From NCBI GenBank assembly GCA_020284085.1, contig JACEVL010000803.1, positions 1,121,988 to 1,185,987 of the forward strand: a stretch of 64,000 bases of DNA, given 5' to 3'. The stretch comes from Aporrectodea caliginosa. Lineage: Eukaryota > Annelida > Clitellata > Crassiclitellata > Lumbricidae. Below, piece by piece: positions 30,882-43,700 of the stretch. The notes beneath the pieces are model-generated. The model did not search any database, was not told the DNA's origin, and worked only from the letters and a program-made list of their open reading frames with translations. Each line of letters begins with the position of its first letter. The first letter of the stretch is position 1. The translations under genes and the position numbers were made by a program.

Positions 30882-33800
30882 TGCATATCATTAACGTATT
30901 TAAGGTGAACATCCCATAACATCTTATAGGACCTCATAAAATGCAGCTTGCAGAGCAATGATATATCAAGATCAGGTTTGTATAACTTCTATTAAAGGTC
31001 ATGTTTCTTCAGCAACTGTTAATTCCAAATAAATTCTTCCTCACCTGTTCGAATAACGACAGCCATCACCTTGGCATCACCATAGTAACGAGTCTGTATA
31101 ACGTGAGTACCGCAGAAGAGTGTGTTTCTCTTGTGGACCTCAGGTGAATACACTTCATCGGTGTCAGTTTCAGTCAGAGGAGTCTTTGTTACAGGTACAC
31201 TCTCGCCTAGAAATGATAAGAAACAGTTCAGGTTTTTAGAAACTGGTAAATCATGTGTCACAACAATAATGTGCACACATACTGGACAACATATTATACG
31301 GTTTTATAAACACTTGCAGGTGGCCAAACCCCAATGTAATATATTAGTTTTGCATATGTAGAAATTGGAATTACTTGTTAGCACTCTCATTGATAATGGC
31401 ATTCGTTTTGCATAATGCAGGTATCAGAATTACCTGTTAGCATTCCTTCATCCACATTCATATTCGTTTTGCATAAGTAGAAAGTGGTATTACCTGTTAA
31501 AATTCCTTCATCCACATTGCCATTCATTTTGCATAAGTAGAAAGTGACATTACCTGTTAGCATTCATTCATCCACATTAGCATTCATCTTGCATAAGTAA
31601 AAAGTGGTATTACCTGTTAGCATTCCTTCGTCCACATTGGCATTAGATATGTATATGCAGAAAGTGGTATTATCTCTTAGCATTCTTTCAATGACATTGG
31701 CATTCAGTTTGCATATGTGGAAAGTGGTATTACCTGGTAGCCACATTGGCATTCACTTTGCACACACAGAATGTGGTATTACCTGTTAGCATTCCTTCAT
31801 CCACAATGGCATTGCCCGCGATCAGAACAGCGTCACAGGACATCACAAAACCACGAGCAGGAATAATGAGCACATCACCAGGTACCAAGTCATCCGACTC
31901 AACTTCACCAATTTCTACCATTTCACATAAGAAGACATCGTTCAGTAGACACAGTACAAGATTACACAAACATATTACAGAAGACATAGTGAACACATTA
32001 CATACATCATAATACATAAAACATTCGCAATCTGTAAGTGTATACTCGTTATAACGCCTCTTCAAGAACAGCTCAGCAGTACCAGAAGAGTAAAAACAGC
32101 CTTGGTTAGAACAAGACCTCTTATCAGTTACAGAAGAATTAATACCAAAACAAGATAAAAAACTTAATACAACACAGATTTTAACTGCACTAGTCTTTGT
32201 TGTTCAGATACAGTAATTACTTATGGCTAAAGGAAATAAGTCATTACATAAAAGATAAAAAAGACATTTTGTATCGCTCCGTAGAACAGCCAAGGTCGAA
32301 GGAAAGGCTGCTGTACAATAAGTTTAACTGCAACAATGGCAGTCACATGATTGTTTTAAAAGTGTAAACAAAACAACTTTACATACAAAATAACAGGATA
32401 GCATTCAACAACATTTCTCATGTTTAACTAATTCTAATTCATTCCACATGAAATTTGGCTTGATTTTAAGTCAACGGCTTCAATAGGCAATCAGTAGCTT
32501 CCTAACATGATTATTAAGTATTAAGAGACCACTAATAGCTGTCAAAATTCATTTCCTACATTAACATAGCATTAGTAGCTAACACAAGTGACACTAAACA
32601 TAGCATTAGTAGCTAAGACACGTGACACTAAACATGACAGCTGCAATATTCCAGTGAGTGATACCAACAACATTTCACAATGCACTCATGTTCTCAACGC
32701 AATTACCTCCATTTGGCTGAAGAACGTGTACTGTTGTTTCTGCTGATGCAACCATGTCTCTCAAGGTTTCTCGTTGCTAAAAGAAAAATGAAACAAGGTC
32801 TGTATAATTTAAGCCATTTACCTTGGCTTAAATTTTATTGCAATACTGCAATTAATGAAGCATGCCAAGAACGAAACTTGGTTCTTATCACACTGATAAA
32901 ATTCTCATTTGTAAATTGCAACTGTAATTGACCATTTATATAGTGCAGCTAAAAGTGAAACTAATCAGAAGTGCTCTCTGTGCTGGCCTGTAGGATGTTA
33001 AATATAATTAAGAACGGAATATTCATCACTTAGCAAACACTGCTCAAATAACCAGGAGACACGAGAGGCAGGCTTTGTAACTGTAATCGTAACTGAACAT
33101 TTATAAAAGTGGCACTCAACAATTCCTGACTCAGGCCAGTGCTATCACCAACAAATAAAATGGACTTCAGGTGTTTCCGAAACAGAGTAAGAGAAAAACT
33201 GAGAAGCTCAAGATGCACTTTCATTCATTCATTCATTCATTCCGGATATTTATATAGCGCCTCTTCAAGAAACCTACTCAGAGGCGCTCCCAGCCCAGCC
33301 ACGGCCAAACAGAAAGGTCTTTAGAAGTTGGTAGAAAGCAGGCAAATCATTCCGGGGCAGTAAGCGTAACGTAAGCGACAGCCCATTCCAAGTGGAGGGG
33401 CCAACAACCGAAAAGGCTCGACGCTGTCTGACCGAGGAGCGGGCCCGAGGGACCAATAGCTCCCCCTTAGTCGAAGAGCGCAGAGCTCGACGAGAGGCTA
33501 AGTCGGAAACCGGGCGACAAAGATCATATAAGTAGGACGGAGCACTACCAGTGAGACACCGCCAGACAAGTGCAGCTATCCTATAGGATATGCGTTGCGA
33601 GGCAGGAAGCCAGTGCAATACATCACGCATGTAGGCAGAAACTGGGGCATATTTGGGAATATGACCAATAAGCCGAGCAGCAGAACGAAGGACCCGGTCA
33701 AGACGCCCTATTAAGCCAGATGGGTGTCCAGCAAGAACCGAGCAACAATGATCAATTCTGCTGGTGACGAAGGCGTGGACAAGTACCACAGCAGCATCAT

Positions 33801-36800
33801 GGGAGAGGGACCTCAGGACAACACGCAACTGACGGAGCTGGTAGTAACAGCTTCGTGTGATCAGGTTGACGTGCTGCGAAAGACTAAGTTCCTGATCAAG
33901 TGTCACCCCAAGGTCACGAACAGTAAGCGAAAAGGCAATATGGGGGAAGGTCTCGGCCAACAGGTGTAGGTCAACACCAGCCAACTGTCTGCGACCACCA
34001 AGCCAAATGAACTGGGTTTTGGATGGATTCAAAAGCAAGCGATTTGAGGCCATCCAATCAGAAAGGGCATCAATGGCACGGCACATCAGCCCAACAGAGG
34101 CCACTGCATCAACTGCACGGCAGTGGACGTATGCTTGTATGTCATCAGCATATAGCTGGTGTAAGAGTCCAAAAGACAGTAATAGGGAGCTAACGTCAGA
34201 TGTGTAAAGTATGTAAAGCAAAGGGCCCAACACTGACCCCTGAGGTACACCAAAAAGGGCAGGGACCCAGCGGGACCTAGAGGAGCCAGCAATTACACAG
34301 TTAGTACGATCTGTAAGGAAAGAACGAAGCCATTCTAATGGTTTACCAGTCAGTCCAAAAGAAATAGAGAGGCGTTGAAGGAGGATAGAATGGTCAACAG
34401 AGTCAAAAGCAGCGCTAACATCAAATAGGGCTAGAAGGGTTATCTGACCACTATCCATGGCGCCATAGAAGTCTGACAATAGGCGGACCAGTAGAGTTTC
34501 GGTAGAATGGTTCTTCCGAAAACCCGACTGCAAGGGAGGAAGCAACCCATTCAAATCTAAATATGCAGTTAGTTGATTAGCAACAATTTGTTCTAATATT
34601 TTGGAGAGGAATGTTACATTTGCAATAGGGCGGTAGTTTGCAGGATCACTCGAGTCAAGTCCATCTCTCTTCAAGTCTGGAAGGAGGATAGACCGCTTCT
34701 GCGAAACAGGTAGGTGGGCCTCCTGGATCGAACGGTTGCAGAGCAGGGTGAGAAATGGTAGGAGGTCATCGACGAGCTCCTGGACGAGGAACGTAGGCAC
34801 AGGGTCCAGCTCACACGTCTTCGGAGCAGCAGCTAGGATGAGACCACGCAATTCCAGACTCGTGATCTCATTGAGGACGGAAAGACGAGCATCAGTGACC
34901 GAGAATTCTGGCGGCGGAGAAGTAGATGTAGCAGTACGTATTGATTCGATCTTTGCAGTGAATCGTTCCAAGAATGCATCAGCAGTGAAAGGCAGAGGAG
35001 ACTGTGACTGGTGGTTTGAAGAGCGACGACCAAGAAGGCCATTGAACGTGGTCCAAAGCTTCTTTGGTTCCTTGGACTGCTTGATGATAATAGCCTCCCA
35101 GTATTCTCGTTCTCTGTCCCGATAAGCAGAGTGCATTCTCCGGACGAATTGAATCCAAGCTATCCGGTCCGATGGCAAGCGCGTTCTTCTGTAGATTCGC
35201 TCGAGTCGCCGAGCCTGCCGCCGAAGCTTTCTGCAGTCGGCGTTGAACCATGGCGAGAGCGGATGATTTCGAGATCGAACTGCACGCAGCGGAAGAAAAG
35301 AGTCTAAAAGTTCTGACATCACTGCCTCATACGAGCAAAACAGTTCTGAGGCAGTCAGTGAAGAAGAAGCCTCAGCGTCGTTGAAGAGAGGCTTAGCTAG
35401 GAGCGCTGAACGGAAGGCATCGCGATCCAGCTTTTTCCAAAGACGTATCCGTCTAGTGATGAGAAGTGATGGTTCGTAGATGAACGGAATGGAGGCCATC
35501 ACGAGACCATGGTCGGATAGGATGGGCGGATGAACGTTGACGTCTCACACCTGGCAGTCATCCCTGGTGACTATGACGTCTAGCCATCCACCTAGGCTAT
35601 GAGTAGGCTCAGCAACATGCTGAGCCAGTCCAAATTGTTCCATGATCGCTGCAAATTGAACGGATTCTGAACGTGCAGGATCCTCAAGATGCAAGTTGAT
35701 ATCTCCAGTTAGGATCAACTGTGCATTAAACAAGACGAACTGCTCCAGTAGAGTTGAGAATTCGCTGAAGAACAGTGGAGACGGAGGAGAAGAACCGGGA
35801 CGGTAGATGGCCAGGAGGATGGTAGGTCCACGTGTCGACGAGATCGAGGCCGCGAGAGCCTCAAAAGTCGTCGGAGTCTGTAGCAACTCGATCCTCCGAG
35901 CCTTGAAGCTGGCGCCGTGGTAGATGATTAGGCCACCACCCCGTGAAACTGAATCCTGCGCCTCCGATCTTGGTCGGTCGAGGAACGAGTAGCCAGGGGG
36001 GCAGAGCGACGGACAGCAACATCTGAAGAGGAGAGATGCCACGACTCCGTGACAACGAGGACGTCGAGACCATGCGCCGTGATGAGATCAGCAACAGGAA
36101 CATGTTTATTCGTTAACGATCGAACATTGAGAGTAGCGATGCGAATGTTCGATGTGGGAGGAACCGAAGGACGGTCCGACGGAGGAGATGGAGTCGTTGA
36201 CACCGGTGAGCGGGTCGGACGCCATAAGCCAAAACGAAACAATGTGATGGCGGATTGGAAAGATGGTTCCAACTAGATGGGCCAACATAAGCAAAGCTTC
36301 TAGATTGAGCAGTAGCCCCATGCATGTGAAGAACAACCACAAGGCCCCTTGCGACCAAATTTTGATGCCCCTGCAAAGCACCATCTTATTCGCTGCAGTG
36401 TATCAGAAGGGATGTCTAGTGAAGTCAAGTGAAAATCGGAGTCCAGTTAGGGAAGACTGTGGAGTCCATTTCAGTTCCGAATAACCAGGTTGCCTTGACT
36501 ATTATTTGTGATTACGATTAAATTACGCTACAGAGGCACAGAGTGTGAACACAGTTTAGTGGTTCATAACTTGTTTGTCTAGAAGCAACTCACTTTGCGT
36601 GTTTCATAAAGCTCAATGCTGAGAGAGACGGTTGATATGACTACAATGCAGGAAGCGTATATGTAATAGTTGTCACAGAACCACAACACAACACTGAAAA
36701 TCTGGAAGATGTAGAACGGATTGAGGACCTACGAAACAAAAGAAAGAATCAAGTCATTATAATAGCTGCCAATTTCTTAAAGAATAACTATGGCAACTAT

Positions 36801-39800
36801 GTTACTGAAAAGTAACCACACAAACAAGTTTTCAAATAGTGATCCTTATTTGAAAAATCAGTCCGTCTTTTAAAACTGCTATCAGTCATGCAATTATATA
36901 GGATTCTCTACAGCTACCATAATGGACAATAAACAGAAACCCATTGTTTTGTTGACAGCATTGCAAATAACACAACCAAAACAGTTTAATAGCCCTGAAA
37001 AAGCAAACATCAATTAGCGAAATTATTGTCAACATGATATTGACAAATCTAATCAAATTACTTTTCTAGTACCATTAATTATCACAATGCACAATTGACG
37101 GTCAATTTAAGTACAATAATAGTTTGTAATTGTAATTGTAAAATATGACAATTTATATACCACTGTCGGTAGCAAGCAACTTCTAGGATGCTTTACAAAA
37201 CAATCTACTGCCAGTGCAAATGCTAATGCTTGGGATTAGGTAGCAAGTACAGATATGATAGTATCATACTTGAAAAGTATGATTCTTTAGAGAAGCACAA
37301 TTTAAATGACAAACTATTTGCCCAAAGTAATCAAGTAACAAGTAAAGTAACCAAATAAAGTAACAAATAAATAAATTAATACAGTAGTAAAGTACTATAT
37401 ATGAAATAAAGTAAACAAATACTAAAGTAAACAAACAAACGAGCTTAACACTTTAATGAGAGTGCACGAAAAGTGACTGGGAAACCAATGCAGCTCGTTG
37501 TTAAAGTGTTAAATCTAGACGCAAGTTAAGAAATAAAAGACACAGCAGTGAAACCAAACCTCTTCAAAAAATAGCTTAAAATATGACTTCACTTCAACCA
37601 AAATGCTGTTCGGACCAAACAGTAGCAACCTATGAACACAAACAGCTGCTATTAGATAAAATAGAAAACAAAACAATACGAGAACAATTGTAATTATGTC
37701 ATCAAATCATGGAAATCTTCTCATTTCTCAGTGCCTTCTTAATTCTGCATCAATCAACAGAACTGGGTTTTGAATAGTAAGTTCATTCATTCCGAGAATA
37801 TATATATAGCACCTCTTCAAGAGACCTACTCAGAGGCGGTCCCAGCCCAGCCAAAGCTAAAGAAGTAAGATTTGAGGGGCATATGAAAAGCAGGCGAGTT
37901 TAACTGAGGCATCAATCGCAAGTCTAGTGGGAGGCCCTTCCAGCTGGAGGGACCCACAATCGAAAAGGCTCGACGCTGTCTAATAGAAGCGTGAGCATGC
38001 GGGACCAAAAGCTCCCCCTTGCTGAAGAACGCAAAGTTCGACGGGCTACGAGGTAAGAGACAGGTTGACAAAGATCAGATCAACCAAGAAGGCACCACCA
38101 GACAAGTGCAGCAGCTTGGTAGGAGATGCGCTTAGAAACAGGGAGCCAGTGAAGAACATCTCGCACATTTAAGAAGGCGACCGATGAGGCAAGCAGCTGA
38201 ACAAAGAACTCAATCAAGGCACCCAATTAGTCCCAGTAGCAGACCTACAAGTGCCGAACTGCAATTTTACTAGAGACAAAGGCATGCACAAGAGTCACAG
38301 TAGCATTATGAGAGAGTGATCATGAATAGTGCATTATTGATCAACAATGGCAATTGATGTACCTAGTGGCTCAACAGGTAACACGTCATCATTTTCCACT
38401 TCACCCAAAAGTTACTACATCTGCTGATTCATTTGTGACGGAAATGTTCTTCACTTAACTGACATCCTGTGACTGATACTGACTCACTGGCTAAATGACT
38501 GTCTGAATGTCTAGGAAGTCTGGCTCACAGGAAATAGTATGACAAAAGATATAAATGGTTAACTGGACAAAGCTGGTGTATACAAATGATCCAGGATATG
38601 AAAGTTCAGTCTAGAGTCGAATACTTGATACAGCGCAACAGCTAAAAAAATTCTTTTCCGCTGGAGCTGGGCTGGGAGTGCCTCTGGGAAAGGTGCTATA
38701 TAAATGCTTGGAATGAATGAACGAGCTAGAGGGCTAAAATACTTTATGGGAACACAGCAGCAGCAAGGCAAAATCAGCAACTAAGCAAAAGTGAAACCTA
38801 TCAAACAACAACTGCTTAAAAATTGTTTCCATCTGTAATAATATATTCGTGTTTGCTATTCAAACTGACACACCGCAGTACGATTACAAGTCATAGTGTG
38901 AATGGCTGATTACAAGTTATTACAGGAGTCGAATTTAACTGTATGGAAGGCATGCAAGGCGCCCATCACGTCCTACTGCTCATTTTACCAACACCACCTT
39001 GCGAATGAAAGCCTGAGTGGACCTTTGGGAGTATAGCAGGATTCGATCCTGGGTCCATGCTGATCTTCTGCTCTTTGCACCAGAGTGCACCTAAACCCCT
39101 TCCCAAATAGAATCTGCACATATTGATAGAACACAGAAATGCACAAAATGGAAAAATCTCGATCAAGGCATTTTTAAGTACACAAGTCACTGGCATTTAG
39201 GCACATGCTGTAGTCTGTAGTATGACCAGGTGACAAACCGCAGCAGAAGTGCAAGTTCATTTACAGACTTGGAATTCCACTCCGTTTATCTGGACAACCC
39301 ATCTGACGTGACGCAGCACTCGTTATACACTGGTGCTTTACCTGCATTAAGCGTTTGCCGTTTAAGCAGTGCTTCGGAAGTTTTCGATTACGATTATGAT
39401 TGACACTTACTTGTTTATTCTCTCTTGCCTAGTTAAGCCATTGAAGTTCTCACATATCTCCTGACATCTAACTCCATGGTCAAGACCACTAATGAAAGAA
39501 AAACAAAGAAGACTGTTAGCTAAAGTGACTGTAAGAAAGCTAACTTACTGTAATTGCTAGTCTGTTAGCAAAAATCATGGTAAGACAGCTAGGCTAACTT
39601 ACTGTAATTAATAGTCTTTTAGTTAAAATCATTGCATGAAAGCTAATTTACTGTAATTGCTAGTCTGTTAGTTAAAATCATTGTACGAAAGTTAACTTAC
39701 TGTTATTGCTATTCTGTTATTCCTGTAAGTTCTAAACTTCCAATTTTATCAGTATTAACTCTGGTATGGTGGGACATGCTAGCTGATTTGTTATTGTGCT

Positions 39801-40441
39801 TGCCTTGTAATTAAATACGTATATTCTTTATTTTACCAGTTGCAAAACTGCACTCTGGTGTACATACTCTGTACATCTTAATTAAAAACAGCATTCTAAT
39901 TATATATAAAAGTTTTCCACATAAGATTGTCTGTAACACGGAAAGTATGGGTTTCAGCCGCCCTGAGGTGGTCACTGGGCAAGTAAGTCCCTCACTCACA
40001 ATTGCTCAGTGAGCGATGAGTCTAAGTTTAGACCTGAATGGCATCAAAGAACTGGCAGAATGAACTCAAAGCATAAACAAACTAGCCTGTCCTACAAACA
40101 CCCATTCCAAAATGTCTCATGGACCGATCTTCTACTTCTACATTTATCCTGTCTCGTTTGTTGTAACGCCGGCTGATGCAATTCTTTCTTAAATCTGTGC
40201 AGCGCCATCGACTGATGCTTAGACGTCAACGCAAAGACCTGCACAAGAGCCGTATCAGAAAGGGGGAGGGAGAAGAACGGTTGTTCCGGGGTCATTAGTA
40301 AATAGATTTTTTTAGATTTTTATGCCTTGCTCCCGGGCACAGAAGGCTATGGGGCGCTATACAAATCTGTAATTACATTACAACACTGCATCTCTATGAA
40401 GGTTCGAACCCATAATGATGATGATGACGACGACGATAATA

Positions 40442-40473
<32 letters not shown>

Positions 40474-40513
40474 GATAATAATCATGATGATGATGGTGAT
40501 GATGATGACGATA

Positions 40514-40545
<32 letters not shown>

Positions 40546-40597
40546 GACGATAATGATGATGATGATGACAATAATGATGATGATGATGATGGCGATA

Positions 40598-40628
<31 letters not shown>

Positions 40629-40702
40629 CGATAATGATGATGATAATAATCATGATGATGATGGTGATGATGATGACGATAATGATGATGATGATGACGT
40701 TA

Positions 40703-40733
<31 letters not shown>

Positions 40734-43700
40734 CGATGATGACGATAATGATGATGACGATAATGATGATGATGATGACGACGATAATGATCATTTCTCC
40801 CGGTTTACTCCTCTTGCCTCAGCCTCATCTCTGTCTTTCCTTTATTTACATTACATTACCTACGATTTTACACACATATTTATCCCAAAGCAAGACAATA
40901 ATTTATAAACACTAACAACTTGCCTGAGTTTAACAAAGCCACCGACATCCTGCTTCCATACGAATCGCACGTGCTTATGATCGAAATACTTCAGCAGTAT
41001 TCTCTACAATTAAACACAACATTTATAAGCAACGAAATCTGTCAACTACAGTTAATACGAAAGAAACTTTCCTGCAAGATGTCAGCATGACATCATAAGA
41101 AAAGCAGCTGCTGGCTACAATCGTACCATTCCGCAACCTGACTCCCTTACTAGGAAGGGATTTATCACCAGGATGCTATACAATTATTAATTATCTTTCA
41201 TGTATTTAGCTGTTTACACATTATTATGATCAATATTATTACTTCGATGTTTTATCATTATCATTGCATTATTGTTACATTGTCCCATTGTGCGTTTGCA
41301 AATGGCGTATAAAAGACCATACTTACTTACTTACTTACCTTTAACTTCTGTATGTATTCATGTATTGTATGCGTGCATGTACTTGTGTATGTGTGTATGC
41401 ATGTATATGTGTATGCACAAATATGTGTGTGTATGTTTGCATGTGTATATGTATGCATGAATGTATGTATGCATGTATGCATTTATGTATGTATGTATGT
41501 GCGTAGGCATGTACGTATGTTTGTATGTGTGCATGTATGTGTGAATGTGCGTATGTATGTGTGCGTGTATAAATGTATGTATATATGCATGTATGTATTG
41601 TATTTGTGTATGTGTGTGTGTGTGTGTGTGTATGCATGTATGTAAGCATGTCTGTACACATGCATGCATTCAAGTGGACTAGAGCAAACTTTTTAAGTGC
41701 CTCACAAAAGTACTACTTTTGTAGCTGAACATATATCAACATTTATCAACATTTTCAAGAACCTTACAAAAGTGCTACTTTGTTTCTACCTATTTGTTTT
41801 TCATTTATCAACACCAGAAATTCGCCTATGGCATGCTTCAATGTAACATTGATTCTGATGAAACACAGTCATGACATGGATTCTGACAATGGTTTTATAA
41901 GTAATCAGTTAAAATTAAAAAGTTAAAATTACAAATTTGCAAACACTTAACAGACGTCTAGTGTTCTTCCATACAACAGTTTACTAGTTAAACAATCCTG
42001 TTCAACAACATAACTAAAATTCTAGGTAAAAAATAGACCATATTATTTACTAACAGTTTTTAAAGTGAGTGCCGATCTATCGTCAGAGCTCGGAGAAGGT
42101 CTTTCCTCTCTCACGTATGCATACTCGGCCATTCCCTCCAAGCTGTAAGCACATAACAACAAATCTATTCATTGCCTCATAACTTTATTTACAATCAACG
42201 GTCCATGCACAGGTAGGGTCGCCAGATACATGGGTAGCCAAAGGAGGACACAGACAGTCGGAAAGGAGGACCAAGGAGGACGCACTGAATGTTTGACTCC
42301 GGACTTTGGAGTCAAAGGGTCTCCCAAGTAACGAAGAAACGAAGTCAAATTGAAAGCTGAATAGGAAATCAGTTGAGGCTTTCTATCATAATGTTGCAAA
42401 GTACTTATATAATTATAAGCAATCGCACCCTCTTGATTACGCATTTTAGTATCGGGAAGGGGTTAGGGTAATGGTTACACTCTGGTGCAAAGAGCAGAAG
42501 ATCGGCACGAATGCGGGATCGCTTCCCGCTACCCTCTCAAAGGTCGACTCAGCCTTTCATTTGCCAGATGGTGTTAGTAAAATGAACAGTAGGACTTGAT
42601 GGGCACCTTTCATGGTTGCCAAACAGTTAAATTCGACTCCAGCAATAACTTGTGATCATCCATTCACACTATAAATTGTAATTTTTACCAATTCAGAAAC
42701 CTGTCTTACAATGGGACAGCTTGCCCAATCTTGACCAACCCTTTGAGACTCAGGCCAATAGACCTCTGATCAATAATCCAGATATTGACCCAGATGACAA
42801 TTATTATATATATAAACCTGTTGATCATGGATACATTACCCCACACCAGGCTGTAACTCTTATGGGCTCTGGGACCTCAACCACTCCTTTCGCATTACTT
42901 CACCTCAACTGTAGAAGCCTTTACTATAAGGAAGATGACGTCAGAATTCTCCTTGAAGAAATTCAACCCACCATTTTGGCAGTAACTGAAACCTGGCTTA
43001 ATGACACTCAGCATGACACTTTGATATTTCCTGGTTATAAATTCGTGCATAAGTGCAGAAGGACGGGACCTGGAGGGGGGGTGGGCCTTATTATAAAAAA
43101 TGAAATTTCTATTACTGACCTCCCTCAATTATCTGATTCAAGTCTTAATCATGAGTCTTATGAAAGCTTGTTTGTTAATATACCCTTGAATAGAGGTAGA
43201 AATCTAATTGTGGGAGTGATTTACAGACCTCCTGGCAGACCACTTCCAGAATTTAATAAAGAATTCGACCAACTACTACAGAACACTAATAAAACTAGGA
43301 AGGATGTTATGATTGCTGGTGATTTCAACATCGATCTTCTTAAACATAATGACCACCCTACGACTGGAGAATATTATAATATGATCTCATCTTATCATCT
43401 CTTGCCGACTATTCTTAGGCCCACAAGAATTACTGCAACTAGTTTCTCCCTAATCGATAATATCCTGACGAATATAGGATATCTCTCCACCCACTCTGCA
43501 ATAATTGTGGCCGATATTTCTGATCACCTCCCAGTCCTTGCCTGGCTGGACATTAGCCCTCCTCGGGATAAAATCAGACCTCCCGTCATGAAACGTCTAA
43601 TAAACCAGGATAAGAAAAATCTTTTCTACCAACTACTAAGGAACATTGACTTTTCTTCTATATCACAGCTATGTGACGAATTAGACCCTTGTAGAGCTTA

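Larger units (their letters stand above)
33221..36390 (-). mobile_element. Near-complete L2-like non-LTR retrotransposon
   Basis: Read on the minus strand: endonuclease ([24 protein letters not shown], then [13 protein letters not shown] and SDHGLV), then reverse transcriptase ([63 protein letters not shown] at 34141-34152), then the C-terminal [13 protein letters not shown] ... [12 protein letters not shown] and stop at 33274. Only two lesions break the reading: a frameshift at a run of six G (35996-36001) and an in-frame TGA (35545-35547). The 3' end is short: CGCTCTGAGTAGG-type tail, CGCTATATAAAT and (GAAT)n. It sits in intron 9 in the same orientation as the ATPase. Confidence 0.93.

Noticed and set aside
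33724..35125. Plus-strand frames of up to 129 codons at 34-35 kb
   Set aside because: Shadows of the L2-like LINE ORF2 on the minus strand.
40327..40915. Acidic Asp/Asn-rich 193-codon frame and its shadows
   Set aside because: Pure GAT/GAC/AAT triplet microsatellite within an intron of the ATPase; no flanking domain.
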